Assembly (NCBI GenBank): GCA_019057795.1
Contig: JAHLWS010000038.1
Coordinates: forward strand, 1-64,000
Length of the DNA: 64,000 nt
Direction of reading: 5' to 3'
Origin: Promethearchaeota archaeon
GTDB lineage: Archaea > Asgardarchaeota > Lokiarchaeia > Sigyniarchaeales > SOKP01
Both the position numbers and the translations under genes were made by a program. Under the pieces are notes generated by a model, which was not told where the DNA came from, searched no databases, and worked only from the letters and a program-made list of their open reading frames with translations. This document shows positions 1 through 8,836 of this stretch, piece after piece; the stretch's first letter is position 1; every line of letters starts with the position of its first letter.

Positions 1-138
1 GACGCTAAATTTAAGGCGTCTACTGCCAAATTAAGAATTCATCCCCCCCTACTTTTTTCTTCAACGTCTTTAAATTCATTAATGTCGTTAGTTACATTAA
101 GAAAAACTTTTTTTTTGATACTTAACTTGTAAACTTAA

Positions 139-543
139 GAAATCGCTAAAATATTAAAAAAATCCCCAGTAACGGTAAAAAAGCATATAGAAGAACTAGA
201 ACAACAAGGCGTTATCAAAGGGTATGGGATTGATATTGACTTTGAAAAATTGGGGTACAATATTATTGCGACAATAGAAGTAACTGTTTCAAAAGGTAAA
301 ATGATTGAAGTAGAAACGGATATCGCGGAAAATCCTAATGTCTTTGGGGTCTACGATATCACGGGAGATTACGACGCCCTCGTTTTTGCTCGCTTCAAAA
401 CGCGCACGGAGTTAAGCGCAATGATTAAAAAACTTCACTCATCTCCTTATGTAGAACGGACAAATACCCATCTAATTTTGAATGTAATTAAAGAAGGAAG
501 CTCTTTTGTTGATCTTTTAGAAAAAGAGAAGAGTAGTAAGTAG
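139..543 (+). pseudogene. Lrp/AsnC-family transcriptional regulator lacking its N-terminus
   Basis: The reading frame from 139 encodes the recognition part of an Lrp-type helix-turn-helix (EIAKILKKSPVTVKKHIEEL) followed by a complete RAM-type ligand-binding domain (roughly VSKGKMIEVE through NVIKEG). Such proteins normally begin about 15-20 residues earlier, but a TAA stands at 136-138 immediately before the frame and no ATG, GTG or TTG occurs before TTG 250. Starting at TTG 250 would remove the whole DNA-binding domain. Upstream DNA is rich in homopolymer runs, so a frameshift (biological or assembly) is likely. The family controls amino-acid metabolism genes; the target here is unknown. It could still be expressed as a stand-alone RAM-domain protein. 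Confidence 0.6.
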
Positions 544-641
544 ATACGCACACATTTTTATTTAAATCTCCAATTTTCACTTTTATTACTAAATTTGTCG
601 GGACTCTATTTTTATTATTCTTGAATTTTATATCCATAACT

Positions 642-860
642 ATGAGTTTAGAAATTATTGAAAAAAAAAATGCTGTACTAAAAGAAAATATTTATATCTT
701 GCCAAATAACGATTTTTTTGATCTTTCTCACTCCATCATCCCCTTTTCAGACTTTTTCCAAAAATATCCTCGCTCAGATCTATACGCAGGGATGGAAAAC
801 ATTCCTTTCGAAGAAAGAGACCCGGAATATAAAAAAATTTTACTAACCGAATTTTCATAA
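642..860 (+). CDS. Small hypothetical protein
   Basis: This 72-residue frame starts at ATG 642; an in-frame TTG at 621 is possible but less likely. The protein begins MSLEIIEKKNAVLKEN and contains a mixed hydrophobic and charged body ending in KKILLTEFS. No domain is recognised and there are no cysteines, membrane segments or catalytic motifs. It sits 98 bases behind the Lrp fragment. The codon pattern is compatible with coding but the length makes certainty low. Confidence 0.4.
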   Translation: MSLEIIEKKNAVLKENIYILPNNDFFDLSHSIIPFSDFFQKYPRSDLYAGMENIPFEERDPEYKKILLTEFS

Positions 861-995
861 ATTATCTTCAAAAAATCTTTTTTCTTGTAATAAAAAGGAA
901 ATGTTTAATCTAGATTAACTCCTTTATGCAAACATTTAAATTTGTTATTCAATCTATTAAATGTTAGATTAACTTTTTTGAGAGGAATGAATTTT

Positions 996-1154
996 ATGTC
1001 ATTTTATTGGAGACTCAGATATATGTTAAGAAAATCTAAGGAAATAGAAGATTTAGAAAAAGAAAAAGGAGTTAGAGGAGATAAAGGGATTAAAGGAGTT
1101 AGGGACACCTTAAGAGAAATCGACGAAAGAAATTCAAAAAATAATCCTGAATAG
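996..1154 (+). CDS. Very small basic/charged hypothetical protein
   Basis: The frame is open from 942; ATG 996 gives MSFYWRLRYMLRKSKEIED and a charged lysine/glutamate/aspartate-rich tail of about 52 residues. It would be a soluble, probably helical peptide. The 3' end overlaps the convergent AbrB-like frame on the other strand by about 55 bases, which argues that only one of the two is real. No family recognised. Confidence 0.25.
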   Translation: MSFYWRLRYMLRKSKEIEDLEKEKGVRGDKGIKGVRDTLREIDERNSKNNPE

Positions 1155-1341
1155 AAATATAAATATATGATGTTATCTCTTCAGTTGGATTGCGTGGAAT
1201 TAGGATGTAATACCCATAGATCCAATGAACTATGTCTCCACCATCAAATCCTATAGCCTGACTTACATGAGTTGGGAAGATAAATCCACTTAATGAAAAA
1301 CCAGGTGATAAATAAAAGAATAGAATAATTTTCCAAGGCAC
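1099..1341 (-). CDS. AbrB/SpoVT-like small DNA-binding protein (possible)
   Basis: GTG start at 1341 with a purine-rich Shine-Dalgarno-like GGGAG a few bases upstream on the minus strand. Residues 17-51 (around SGFIFPTHVSQAIGFDGGD) resemble the AbrB swapped-hairpin pattern: a strand, 'P..V..ALG...GD.V.W' and a final 'ILIPRN' strand. AbrB-like proteins are antitoxin-type or transition-state regulators. The first 15 residues are unusually hydrophobic and aromatic and the tail after the domain is not typical, so it may be a decayed copy. No toxin partner (PIN domain) is next to it. Assignment rests on pattern recognition only. Confidence 0.4.
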   Translation of the reverse strand: MPWKIILFFYLSPGFSLSGFIFPTHVSQAIGFDGGDIVHWIYGYYILIPRNPTEEITSYIYISIQDYFLNFFRRFLLRCP

Positions 1342-1610
1342 GCTCTCCCTCTTTTTTTATAGAATTTAATTATTGCGTTATAATATTTTTTGTCAACTAA
1401 AATAGTTTATTCTCTACGAACTAAACATCTCAAATGATTTAAATCCCCACTTCAAGGTTAAAATTTATATTTTATAATTTAACTCTGAATAACCCTTAAT
1501 TCTAATTTGTTAAATGTTTAATCTCCTTACCGAAATTCATGGTGACATATAAATTTCTTAATTTTTATTTGATAGTAATAAAATTGAATTATATATAAAG
1601 GTGTAAACAA

Positions 1611-1964
1611 ATGTCTGAAACTGAGGAAAAAGAAAAATCTTCAGAAATAGAGCCTGTAAAAGACAAACCCTTAAAATTAATTGCCTATCCTCAAGTATGC
1701 GCCGTAGAGAACGAAGATAGCACCGGATTCGATATAGAAGTGTATTTACCTGGCGTTGATAAGGATACAATTAAATTGAAAATGGATAGCGAATACATAA
1801 TTATTACCGGTGAGACAGATACAGTGAAATATACAGGATTTTATAATTTATGTTGTCCTGTTGAGCCTGAAAAAGCCAAAACTACGTATAAAGAAGGTTT
1901 GTTGAAGATTACCGTGCCCTATAAGGAGATTAAAATGCAAACCATAGATATAAAAATCGATTAA
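1611..1964 (+). CDS. Small heat-shock protein, Hsp20/alpha-crystallin family
   Basis: 117 residues. A 30-residue charged N-terminal tail (MSETEEKEKSSEIEP) is followed by an alpha-crystallin domain: 'GFDIEVYLPGVDKDTIKLKMDSEY', then 'IIITGET', then the conserved closing 'YKEGLLKITVPY'. The C-terminal I-x-I-type motif appears as IDIKID. Members are ATP-independent holdases that keep unfolding proteins soluble in the cytoplasm. The protein is shorter than usual between strands 5 and 7, but the core is complete. It stands alone; a similar AT-rich motif (TAATATTTTTTGTCAACT) lies about 230 bases before and about 95 bases after it. Confidence 0.85.
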   Translation: MSETEEKEKSSEIEPVKDKPLKLIAYPQVCAVENEDSTGFDIEVYLPGVDKDTIKLKMDSEYIIITGETDTVKYTGFYNLCCPVEPEKAKTTYKEGLLKITVPYKEIKMQTIDIKID

Positions 1965-2395
1965 TTTTTTTTTCTTTTTTTTAACTTGTTATTAGATTTT
2001 TTTAAATATTAAAGAAGTTGTTCCCTCTTGTTCTATAAATTGTATAAAATCTCTAATTAATAATATTTTTTGTCAACTTAAATATATTTTTCATGTAAAG
2101 AGTAGGCTCATAAAGAAATTTTTTAGTAAATATACTATAAAATTCTCAGTTTTTTGTCGGTACGCGTTTTTTTGTGGTTAAAAAAATTTTAACGCAAAAC
2201 AATAAGTTTATAAGCAAGTTAAGCAGTTTTTGAAACCTTTTTAGATCCTTTTATAATAAATTGAACAAATCTTAAGAGAAATCCCAAAAGGAAAACTATA
2301 TATGGATACAAACGCTATATTATTTAAAATATTTTCATTATGGGAAACAAATCCCATAAACAATAAAAAAAAATTATCTTGTATATGAATTATGG
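1965..2395. other. Intergenic stretch without a recognised gene
   Basis: About 430 bases of very AT-rich DNA. It contains a T-rich run directly after the Hsp20 gene (probable transcription end) and the second copy of the TAATATTTTTTGTCAACT motif near 2060. No ORF, tRNA or convincing hairpin was seen. Confidence 0.5.
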
Positions 2396-2656
2396 ATGAT
2401 GAAGATGTTAGAAAAGTTAGATAAAAACCCAGCGGTTGCGATAATCGCAACGGAAGAAGTGTTTAAGACCTATGAACTAATATGCTTAGATAAGTTAAAG
2501 GAAATAGGGAGATCAACAGCGAGAGAGTGGTCTTTTGCAATGGGATACAACCATCGTAGTTCACTTGCTAAAATTATTCGAAGGATTAAAGAGAGATACC
2601 CTGAGAAGCTCAAGATTTATGAAGATAGATATCCACGCCTCTACGAAGCAATGTAG
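2396..2656 (+). CDS. Small helical, probably DNA-binding hypothetical protein
   Basis: 86 residues starting at ATG 2396 (ATG 2399 and 2405 also possible). The second half, STAREWSFAMGYNHRSSLAK then IIRRIKERYPEKLKIYED, reads like a helix-turn-helix with a basic recognition helix, but no named family is certain. It is directly followed, within a few bases of its stop codon, by the folded element at 2689-2798. A regulator of neighbouring genes is the simplest idea; this is inference. Confidence 0.55.
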   Translation: MMKMLEKLDKNPAVAIIATEEVFKTYELICLDKLKEIGRSTAREWSFAMGYNHRSSLAKIIRRIKERYPEKLKIYEDRYPRLYEAM

Positions 2657-2688
2657 AACTTGTAATTCTCAAAACCAAAATTACAATT

Positions 2689-2798
2689 CTAACCATCGTG
2701 AATGGAATTGTAAGCACGACACAGTATCCAAAAACCTTTGCCATGGATGCCCCCTATGTTGAATACATAGCCATGGCAAGGGTGATAACTGTGGTTAG
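2689..2798. other. Strongly folded intergenic element (possible structured RNA)
   Basis: Nested inverted repeats form a three-way junction: CTAACCA (2689-2695) pairs with TGGTTAG (2792-2798); TCGTG pairs with CACGA around 2696-2719; CACAGTATC (from about 2720) pairs with GATAACTGTG (about 2783-2792) and encloses a longer stem CCTTTGCCATGG / CCATGGCAAGG with an inner TATGT/ACATA hairpin. GC content is locally higher than in the flanks. This could be a small structured RNA on either strand, a bidirectional terminator between the 86-residue gene and pepF, or a remnant of a mobile sequence. No match to a known RNA class is recognised. Confidence 0.4.
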
Positions 2799-2856
2799 TA
2801 AGATATAACTACGAAAAATATACTTAATAAAAATATAATATATATAAGAAATAAAA

Positions 2857-4647
2857 TTAATCCATTGCTTTTTCAAACTCGTTAACAAATTCTTCGAATT
2901 GTTTTATCCCTAGCTTCCAAAAGTCGGGCTTGGTTATATCTAAACCAACAATATCGCCTAGTTCAACAGGAGATAAACTTCCTCCGGCACTTAAAAGTTT
3001 CTTAAATTTGGGGATAAAAGACTGACCTTCTTCCTTATACTTGCGATATAAAGCGAATACAAAAAGTTGGGCGTATACATATGGATAATTGTAAAATCGA
3101 AAATTCGGCTGATAATAATGGGGTTTCATAGTCCATTCCCATATCATTTCATCGAACCACTCAACGGAATCACCGTATATTCTATCTCTTCCAGCACACC
3201 AGTACTTTGAGATTGTTGGGCCATCTAAATTTTCGCCTTTTTCGATTGCATCATATAGACTTTGTTCGAACCATAAGCGTCCACTTACTTGAAACGCAGC
3301 TTGCCCTGCATCGTCTAACACGTGTGCTAAGAGCGCTCTTTTTTCTTCGTTACTTTCTGCCTTATTTAATAAAAGATCTGTCATCAAAAGCTCGCCAAAT
3401 GTGGACGCGGTTTCAGCAACCGTATATCCTGGGAAGCCGTTAAAGTACGATTGTTCTTTAACAGCAAGATAAGCATGAATAGCATGGCCAAGCTCGTGAG
3501 CGAGAGTGTATATTTCATTTAAAGCACCTGTAAACGATAGCAAAATAAAAGCAGACTTTCCTTTGTTCCAAGTGTCGCAGTACGCTCCATTTCTTTTTCC
3601 TTTTCTTACAGCAGCGTCTATATGGTTTTTTGTGAACATATCATTGACATATTTCTCAAAATCTTTATCAACCTTTCCATAAGCTTCAAAAACAAGCTCT
3701 TTTGCTTCAGTCCAAGAACGTTTTTTCATTGAAGGTGCTTTAATAGGAGCTCGAACATCAGCACAAGTTAGTTTGGGCAAGTTCATTAGTTTTGCTTTAA
3801 GACTTAAATATCTTCTATAAACGCCTACATTATCCTCTATGACCTTCATCAAGTTGTCAATAATAATTTGTGTTGTATCGTTTGTAATAAGGCTCTGATG
3901 CATTGGACTATCGTATTTACGCCTTTTGGTAATTTTCATCCAATCTGAACAAATATTTCTGAGCGCTGTAGAAAAAACTTCTTGATCTTTTCCTAGTAAC
4001 CCATAGATAGATTTGTTAGCAGAGATCCTCGTTGCTCTATCGGGATGAGTTATTAAACTGTTAGCCTCTCCATAAGATAAAATTTTCTTTTCTCCTTCTA
4101 CTTCGACCTCAAATTCCCTTGTATTTAACCATTTGCCCTGTAAACTGCTCCATGCTTTTATTCCATATTGGTCTTTTTCTAAAATCAACTGTTCTTCAAT
4201 CTCTGAGAGCTGGTGTGGAACATCCCTTACAATTTTCTCTAAAAAATGCTTATAGTTTTTTAATATTGGATTATCTACCAATTCTTTTCGACTATAAACA
4301 AGTTTACCGATCTCCAATTTTAAAAAAGCCAGTTTCTTAGAAGTATCAGTGTTAAAGTCATCAATTTTATTTTTTAGCGCTTCTAATTCTGGAATTGTCA
4401 TGTTCGCATCGTACGACATATGAGAAAATAACGCTAATTCTTCAAGATTTTCGTAAAACTCTTCTTGCTTCTTAAACAACTCGAATAAATCCTTAACTGA
4501 GAAACTTGGTACATTAATTTTCCCTTTATATGTCTTTACAAAATCTTCCACTTGTTTATGAAGCGAATCCATAGTTTTGGAAATTCTTGGATCATCGTGG
4601 CCAGAAAAAATTTCAGATAAATCCCACGTAATTTCGTTTTCTTTCAT
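2857..4647 (-). CDS. pepF: Oligoendopeptidase F-type metallopeptidase (M3 family)
   Basis: 596 residues from ATG 4647 (an in-frame TTG lies three codons upstream). The zinc motif HELGH at residues 384-388 with the flanking 'TLAHELGHAIHAYLA', and the downstream glutamate in 'TVAETASTFGELL', define the M3B oligopeptidase family; the length is the usual one for PepF. The enzyme hydrolyses short peptides in the cytoplasm. N-terminal 'ITWDLSEIFSGHDDPRI' is also typical. No signal peptide or membrane segment is seen. It is transcribed alone, 104-113 bases downstream of guaA on the same strand. In a peptide-fermenting archaeon it would feed the amino-acid dehydrogenases encoded at 6.6-17 kb. Confidence 0.93.
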   Translation of the reverse strand: MKENEITWDLSEIFSGHDDPRISKTMDSLHKQVEDFVKTYKGKINVPSFSVKDLFELFKKQEEFYENLEELALFSHMSYDANMTIPELEALKNKIDDFNTDTSKKLAFLKLEIGKLVYSRKELVDNPILKNYKHFLEKIVRDVPHQLSEIEEQLILEKDQYGIKAWSSLQGKWLNTREFEVEVEGEKKILSYGEANSLITHPDRATRISANKSIYGLLGKDQEVFSTALRNICSDWMKITKRRKYDSPMHQSLITNDTTQIIIDNLMKVIEDNVGVYRRYLSLKAKLMNLPKLTCADVRAPIKAPSMKKRSWTEAKELVFEAYGKVDKDFEKYVNDMFTKNHIDAAVRKGKRNGAYCDTWNKGKSAFILLSFTGALNEIYTLAHELGHAIHAYLAVKEQSYFNGFPGYTVAETASTFGELLMTDLLLNKAESNEEKRALLAHVLDDAGQAAFQVSGRLWFEQSLYDAIEKGENLDGPTISKYWCAGRDRIYGDSVEWFDEMIWEWTMKPHYYQPNFRFYNYPYVYAQLFVFALYRKYKEEGQSFIPKFKKLLSAGGSLSPVELGDIVGLDITKPDFWKLGIKQFEEFVNEFEKAMD

Positions 4648-4760
4648 AGTAATCAAGTTGTCATAAATTCTAAAAAAATAAAAATCTTATCTTTATCGAA
4701 AAACGATGCTAATAAATTGGTTAATTAAATTAAGCTAATCAATAGAATTTTGTAAACAAA

Positions 4761-6320
4761 TTATTCGTACTCAATTGTACTGGGAGGCTTATTTGAAATA
4801 TCGTAAACCACTCGATTTATGCCTTTAACCTCATTAATTATCCGGGTCCCAATTTTATCCAAAAGCTCCCAATCTAATTTTGCAAAATTAGCCGTCATGG
4901 CATCTAACGATTCGACAACTCTTATGGAGCATATATACTCGTAGGTACGGAAATCACCCATTATTCCTACTGTTTTTAAAGGTAAGAACACGCAAAAAGC
5001 TTGCCAAAGGGCATCATAAACGCCCGCTTTTTTGATCTCTTCAATTAATATCTCATCTGCTTCTCTCAAAATTGTAAGTTTGTCTTTGTCAATCGCCCCG
5101 ATAATCCTTACGGCCAACCCTGGACCGGGAAAAGGATGACGCCTTATAATGTCTTCTGGTAATCCTAGTTTTAGACCTATTTTTCTAACTTCATCTTTGT
5201 ATAAATCTTTCAAGGGTTCAATAATTTTTAGCTTCATATCGTCAGGTAAAGTCAAGTTATGGTGGGACTTGATTTTTACTGAAGTTTTACTTGTCGCAGC
5301 AGTTTCTACACGATCGGGATAGATTGTTCCTTGAACTAGAAATTTAATATTGGGATGTGATTCTTCTAACTCAATTGTTTTTTTTTCGAAGACTTCGATA
5401 AAAGTATGACCGATAATTCTTCTTTTTTCTTCAGGATCTTTAATGTCTTTTAACTTTTCTAAAAATAAGTCTTCAGCGTCAATGTAATGGAAGTTTTCTA
5501 ATTTTAGCGCGTGTTTGAATGTTTCTTGAACCTCAATTTCTTCGTTTTTTCTTAATACTCCATTGTTGACAAAAATGCTATGTAACCGATTTCCTATCGC
5601 TCTTTGGAGCAAAATCGCCACAACAGAGGAATCAACACCTCCACTTAGCCCTAAAATCACTCTATCGGTTGATCCAATTTCACTTCTAATTTTTTCGATT
5701 GCGTTTTCTATCCAATCTTCTAACATCCATTCATTCTTCGCTTTTACAATGTTCAAAACGAAGTTTTTCAAAACGGTAATCCCCTTTTGCGTATGGATAA
5801 CTTCAGGATGAAATTGAACGCCGAATAAATTCAAACTTTCATTTGCATACGCCGCAATAGGGCAAGTAATTGTTTTTGCTAATACTTCGAAACCGTCTGG
5901 CATAGATTCGACTTGGTCTCCGTGAGACATCCACACAGTCTCCCTCTTATCTAAAGATTCGAATAGTTTCTTAGGCTTAAGGATTTCTAACTCCGTTTTG
6001 CCGTATTCTTTCCGATTAAATGGCTTTATTTTTCCACCTAATTGATGAATTATCAAGTGTAAACCATAGCAAATCCCCAAAACAGGTATTTTTTCCTTTT
6101 TTACAAAACTAAAGAAATTTTCTGTTAGTTGTGGACTATCCTCTTCGTAGACGCTACTAGGGCCACCAGAAAGAATAATCCCTTTTGGGTCAACCCTTTT
6201 TAATTCTCCAATAGAGACATCGTATGGTAAAATTTCTGAATACACTCCTAATTCTCTAATACGTCTAGCTATAAGGTGCGTATACTGTGAACCCATGTCT
6301 ATTACGCAGATTTTATCCAT
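4761..6320 (-). CDS. guaA: GMP synthase, glutamine-hydrolysing, single chain
   Basis: 519 residues, the usual bacterial/eukaryotic length. The N-terminal class I amidotransferase domain carries the triad Cys84 (LGICYGLH), His171 and Glu173 (FGVQFHPEV). The ATP-pyrophosphatase domain follows with the P-loop SGGVDS at 226-231, and the C-terminal dimerisation domain ends with PPSTIEYE. It converts XMP to GMP using glutamine and ATP. Most archaea encode the amidotransferase and synthetase as two proteins; here they are fused in one chain, which suggests acquisition or an ancestral fused form. Start at ATG 6320 agrees with the family (MDKICVIDMGSQ). Confidence 0.96.
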   Translation of the reverse strand: MDKICVIDMGSQYTHLIARRIRELGVYSEILPYDVSIGELKRVDPKGIILSGGPSSVYEEDSPQLTENFFSFVKKEKIPVLGICYGLHLIIHQLGGKIKPFNRKEYGKTELEILKPKKLFESLDKRETVWMSHGDQVESMPDGFEVLAKTITCPIAAYANESLNLFGVQFHPEVIHTQKGITVLKNFVLNIVKAKNEWMLEDWIENAIEKIRSEIGSTDRVILGLSGGVDSSVVAILLQRAIGNRLHSIFVNNGVLRKNEEIEVQETFKHALKLENFHYIDAEDLFLEKLKDIKDPEEKRRIIGHTFIEVFEKKTIELEESHPNIKFLVQGTIYPDRVETAATSKTSVKIKSHHNLTLPDDMKLKIIEPLKDLYKDEVRKIGLKLGLPEDIIRRHPFPGPGLAVRIIGAIDKDKLTILREADEILIEEIKKAGVYDALWQAFCVFLPLKTVGIMGDFRTYEYICSIRVVESLDAMTANFAKLDWELLDKIGTRIINEVKGINRVVYDISNKPPSTIEYE

Positions 6321-6587
6321 AGAATATAAACTACTTTGTAATGTTGATTAAGTATTTATTAAATTGATATTTTAATTAACTTTTTCAATATAAAATATAT
6401 ATTGATTATCATCGTAAAAAAATAAATAAGTAAAAGAAAAAAGGATAAAAAAATCAAATTGAATTGATTTATTGGTCTTTTTTATAATTTAAAGAAGTAA
6501 TAATTAAATGCTTATTCATAAAGCAGTACTTGTACTAATGATATTTTTTTTTTAAATCATAGAAACTAAACTAAAGAAGAAAAAATC

Positions 6588-7838
6588 ATGAAAGAAAATC
6601 TAGATCCGTTTCAGATCTCTCAAATACAACTTTATAATGCGTGTAAGATTCGAGGTTGTGATAGAGAAATTTATAAATCTTTAAGTCAGCCTGAAAGATT
6701 CGTTGAAATAAAGCTAACAATAAAGATGGACGACAATTCTCTTAAAACTTTTAAGGGTTTTCGTTCTCAATACAATTCTGCGAGAGGTCCAATGAAAGGA
6801 GGAATAAGGTGGCATCCTGATGAAACTGCTGCACTTGTAAAAGCATTGAGCGCTTGGATGACATGGAAATGTGCATGTGTAGATATTCCATTGGGGGGTG
6901 CTAAAGGTGGTATCATTTGTGATCCAAGAGAAATGAGTAATAGAGAACTAGAAACGCTTGCAAGGAGTTATATTAGGAAATTAGCAGATTTTATTGGACC
7001 AAATATTGATGTTCCTGCGCCTGATGTCTATACTAACCCCCAAATTATGGCTTGGATGATGGACGAATATGAAATAATTGTACGTAAGCATGCGCCATCT
7101 GTAATAACTGGAAAACCATTACCCTTAGGAGGTAGTGCTGGGCGTTCAATTGCAACGGCAAAAGGTGGATCATATTGCATCAGAGAAGCTGCAAAAGATC
7201 TTGGTTTAGATTTAAATGGAGCAAGAGTTGTAATACAGGGATATGGAAATGCTGGCTCTTGGGGTGCTAAAATCTTGCAAGATGATTATAATTGTAAGAT
7301 AATTGCTGTTTCCGATTCAAAAGGGGGCATTTACAATAAAAATGGGATTGATGCTTATGCTGCTTCGGAACACAAAGAAAGAGCTTCCACGGTAGTAGGG
7401 TTGAAAGGAACGCAAGAAATAACAAATGAAGAATTATTAGAATTAGAATGCGATGTTTTAGTTCCTTCTGCGCTTGAAAATGTAATTACACGTAAAAATT
7501 CACAAAATGTAAATTGTAAGATTATAGCAGAACTCGCAAATGGACCAACAACACCTGCAGGAGATCAAATTTTATTCAAAAATGACATTGTTGTTATTCC
7601 TGATTTTTTATGTAATGCTGGAGGCGTTACTGTTTCTTATTTCGAAATGGTGCAAGGATATTATCAATATTTCTGGACTGAGGCAGAAGTATTTACTGCA
7701 TTGGATAAAATAATAACTAAAGCATACATTTCCGTTGTTCATAAAGCAAAAGAACATAATTCTAATTATAGAATGGGTGCATATTTAATAGCCATTGATA
7801 GGGTGATAAATGCCATGAAATTACGTGGTTGGTTATAG
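6588..7838 (+). CDS. Glutamate dehydrogenase-family amino-acid dehydrogenase (copy 1)
   Basis: 416 residues, ATG start. Glu/Leu/Phe/Val dehydrogenase: substrate-binding lysines in 'RGPMKGGIRWHP' and 'PLGGAKGGI', the conserved aspartate in 'VPAPDVYTN', a Rossmann domain with 'VVIQGYGNAGSWGA', and the late signature 'NAGGVTVSYFE'. It catalyses reversible oxidative deamination of glutamate or a related amino acid with NAD(P). This copy differs from the two downstream copies (14.4 and 15.7 kb) by replacing YSP-type residues with WHPDETAALVKAL, and is the most divergent of the three. Coenzyme preference cannot be read safely by eye. It is followed after about 180 bases by a broken fourth copy. Confidence 0.92.
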   Translation: MKENLDPFQISQIQLYNACKIRGCDREIYKSLSQPERFVEIKLTIKMDDNSLKTFKGFRSQYNSARGPMKGGIRWHPDETAALVKALSAWMTWKCACVDIPLGGAKGGIICDPREMSNRELETLARSYIRKLADFIGPNIDVPAPDVYTNPQIMAWMMDEYEIIVRKHAPSVITGKPLPLGGSAGRSIATAKGGSYCIREAAKDLGLDLNGARVVIQGYGNAGSWGAKILQDDYNCKIIAVSDSKGGIYNKNGIDAYAASEHKERASTVVGLKGTQEITNEELLELECDVLVPSALENVITRKNSQNVNCKIIAELANGPTTPAGDQILFKNDIVVIPDFLCNAGGVTVSYFEMVQGYYQYFWTEAEVFTALDKIITKAYISVVHKAKEHNSNYRMGAYLIAIDRVINAMKLRGWL

Positions 7839-8017
7839 GGCATACATCACTCTATAATTTTTAACATAAAATGAAAAACTTTTCTTTTTTTTTCACTTTT
7901 TAATGAACAAACAACAATTTCTATATACTAATAGATCATTTTATTAAAAATAATTTAATTTTAAATACTATATTAAATTTTTAATATCATAATAGATATA
8001 ATTTGGAGTTTAGAATT

Positions 8018-8285
8018 ATGTTACTAAACCCAAATGAGAGTTCTAAAGAAAATATGAATAAAGCTGCAGAATTAATTGATTTGCACAATAATACTTTGGA
8101 ATATCTAAAAAAGATGGAAAGAGTGCTCATCAATTCTATTTCTATAACGATGCATAATGGTTCAGTAAAAATATTTAAAGGTTATCGAGTTCACCATTCT
8201 ATTTTACGAGGTTAAGCATAAGGAGGTATTTTTTGACATCTAGATGAAAACATTGCTTTAGTAAAAAGTCATATCAACATAATAT
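8018..8285 (+). pseudogene. Degenerate glutamate dehydrogenase copy (5' fragment)
   Basis: The frame from ATG 8018 matches the first about 66 residues of the dehydrogenase at 14399 (LLNPNES..., TLEYLKKMERVLI, VHHSILRG) and then hits stops; beyond them the alignment continues in the same frame as '*A*GGIF*HLDENIALVK', corresponding to AKGGVRYSP...LDEMKAL. About four fifths of the gene is missing. The roughly 150 bases upstream are also similar to those upstream of 14399, so promoter and gene start were duplicated together. The fragment ends about 50 bases before the nuoE-like gene. Confidence 0.85.
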
Positions 8286-8335
8286 AAAATTAAATAGTTT
8301 TTCCAAAAAAAAACCATAAAAAATTGATATAAACC

Positions 8336-8836
8336 ATGACACAATCAGAAAAGAATTTAGAAGATGTAAATATAATAATAGATGAAACTTTTCTTGATAA
8401 ATCTATAGAAAAGCATGGTAATTTTCTTATTCCTATATTACAAGATATACAGGAAAAATATAGATATCTACCTGAAGAGTGCCTCATCATAATTGCAGAA
8501 AGATTGCAAATTCCACTGATAGAGGTGTATGGGGTGGCTACATTTTACCAGTCATTTAGTCTTATTCCTAAAGGCGAGCATATTATTACTGTTTGTTTAG
8601 GAACTGCATGTTATATACGTGGTGGAACAAATATGGTAGATGTGCTTACAAAAGAATTGAATATAAAACCTGGAGAAACTACAAAAGATAAAAAATTCTC
8701 GCTTGAAACGGTTAATTGTCTTGGTTGTTGTGCTATAGGGCCTATGGTTCTAATAGATGATGAATATTATGGGGAGATGACACCACCAAAGGTAATTAAA
8801 CTTATAAAAACTCTGAAGATGGAAAAAAATGAATAA
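8336..8836 (+). CDS. NuoE-like thioredoxin-fold [2Fe-2S] subunit
   Basis: 166 residues. The helical N-terminal part (FLIPILQDIQEKYRYLPEE) and the thioredoxin-like C-terminal part with the four-cysteine [2Fe-2S] pattern (CLGTACYIRGG ... NCLGCCAIGP) define the 24-kDa/NuoE/HydA-type family. It passes electrons between the FMN of the NuoF partner and other iron-sulfur centres. Its stop overlaps the start of the NuoF-GltD gene by 8 bases, so the two are translationally coupled. It is the first gene of a four-gene operon and lies directly behind the dehydrogenase fragment. Confidence 0.92.
   Translation: MTQSEKNLEDVNIIIDETFLDKSIEKHGNFLIPILQDIQEKYRYLPEECLIIIAERLQIPLIEVYGVATFYQSFSLIPKGEHIITVCLGTACYIRGGTNMVDVLTKELNIKPGETTKDKKFSLETVNCLGCCAIGPMVLIDDEYYGEMTPPKVIKLIKTLKMEKNE

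Noticed and set aside
2535..2762. 75-codon + strand frame ending CKHDTVSKNLCHGCPLC
   Set aside because: It runs into the folded element and overlaps the 86-residue gene in another frame; the cysteines come from the palindrome.
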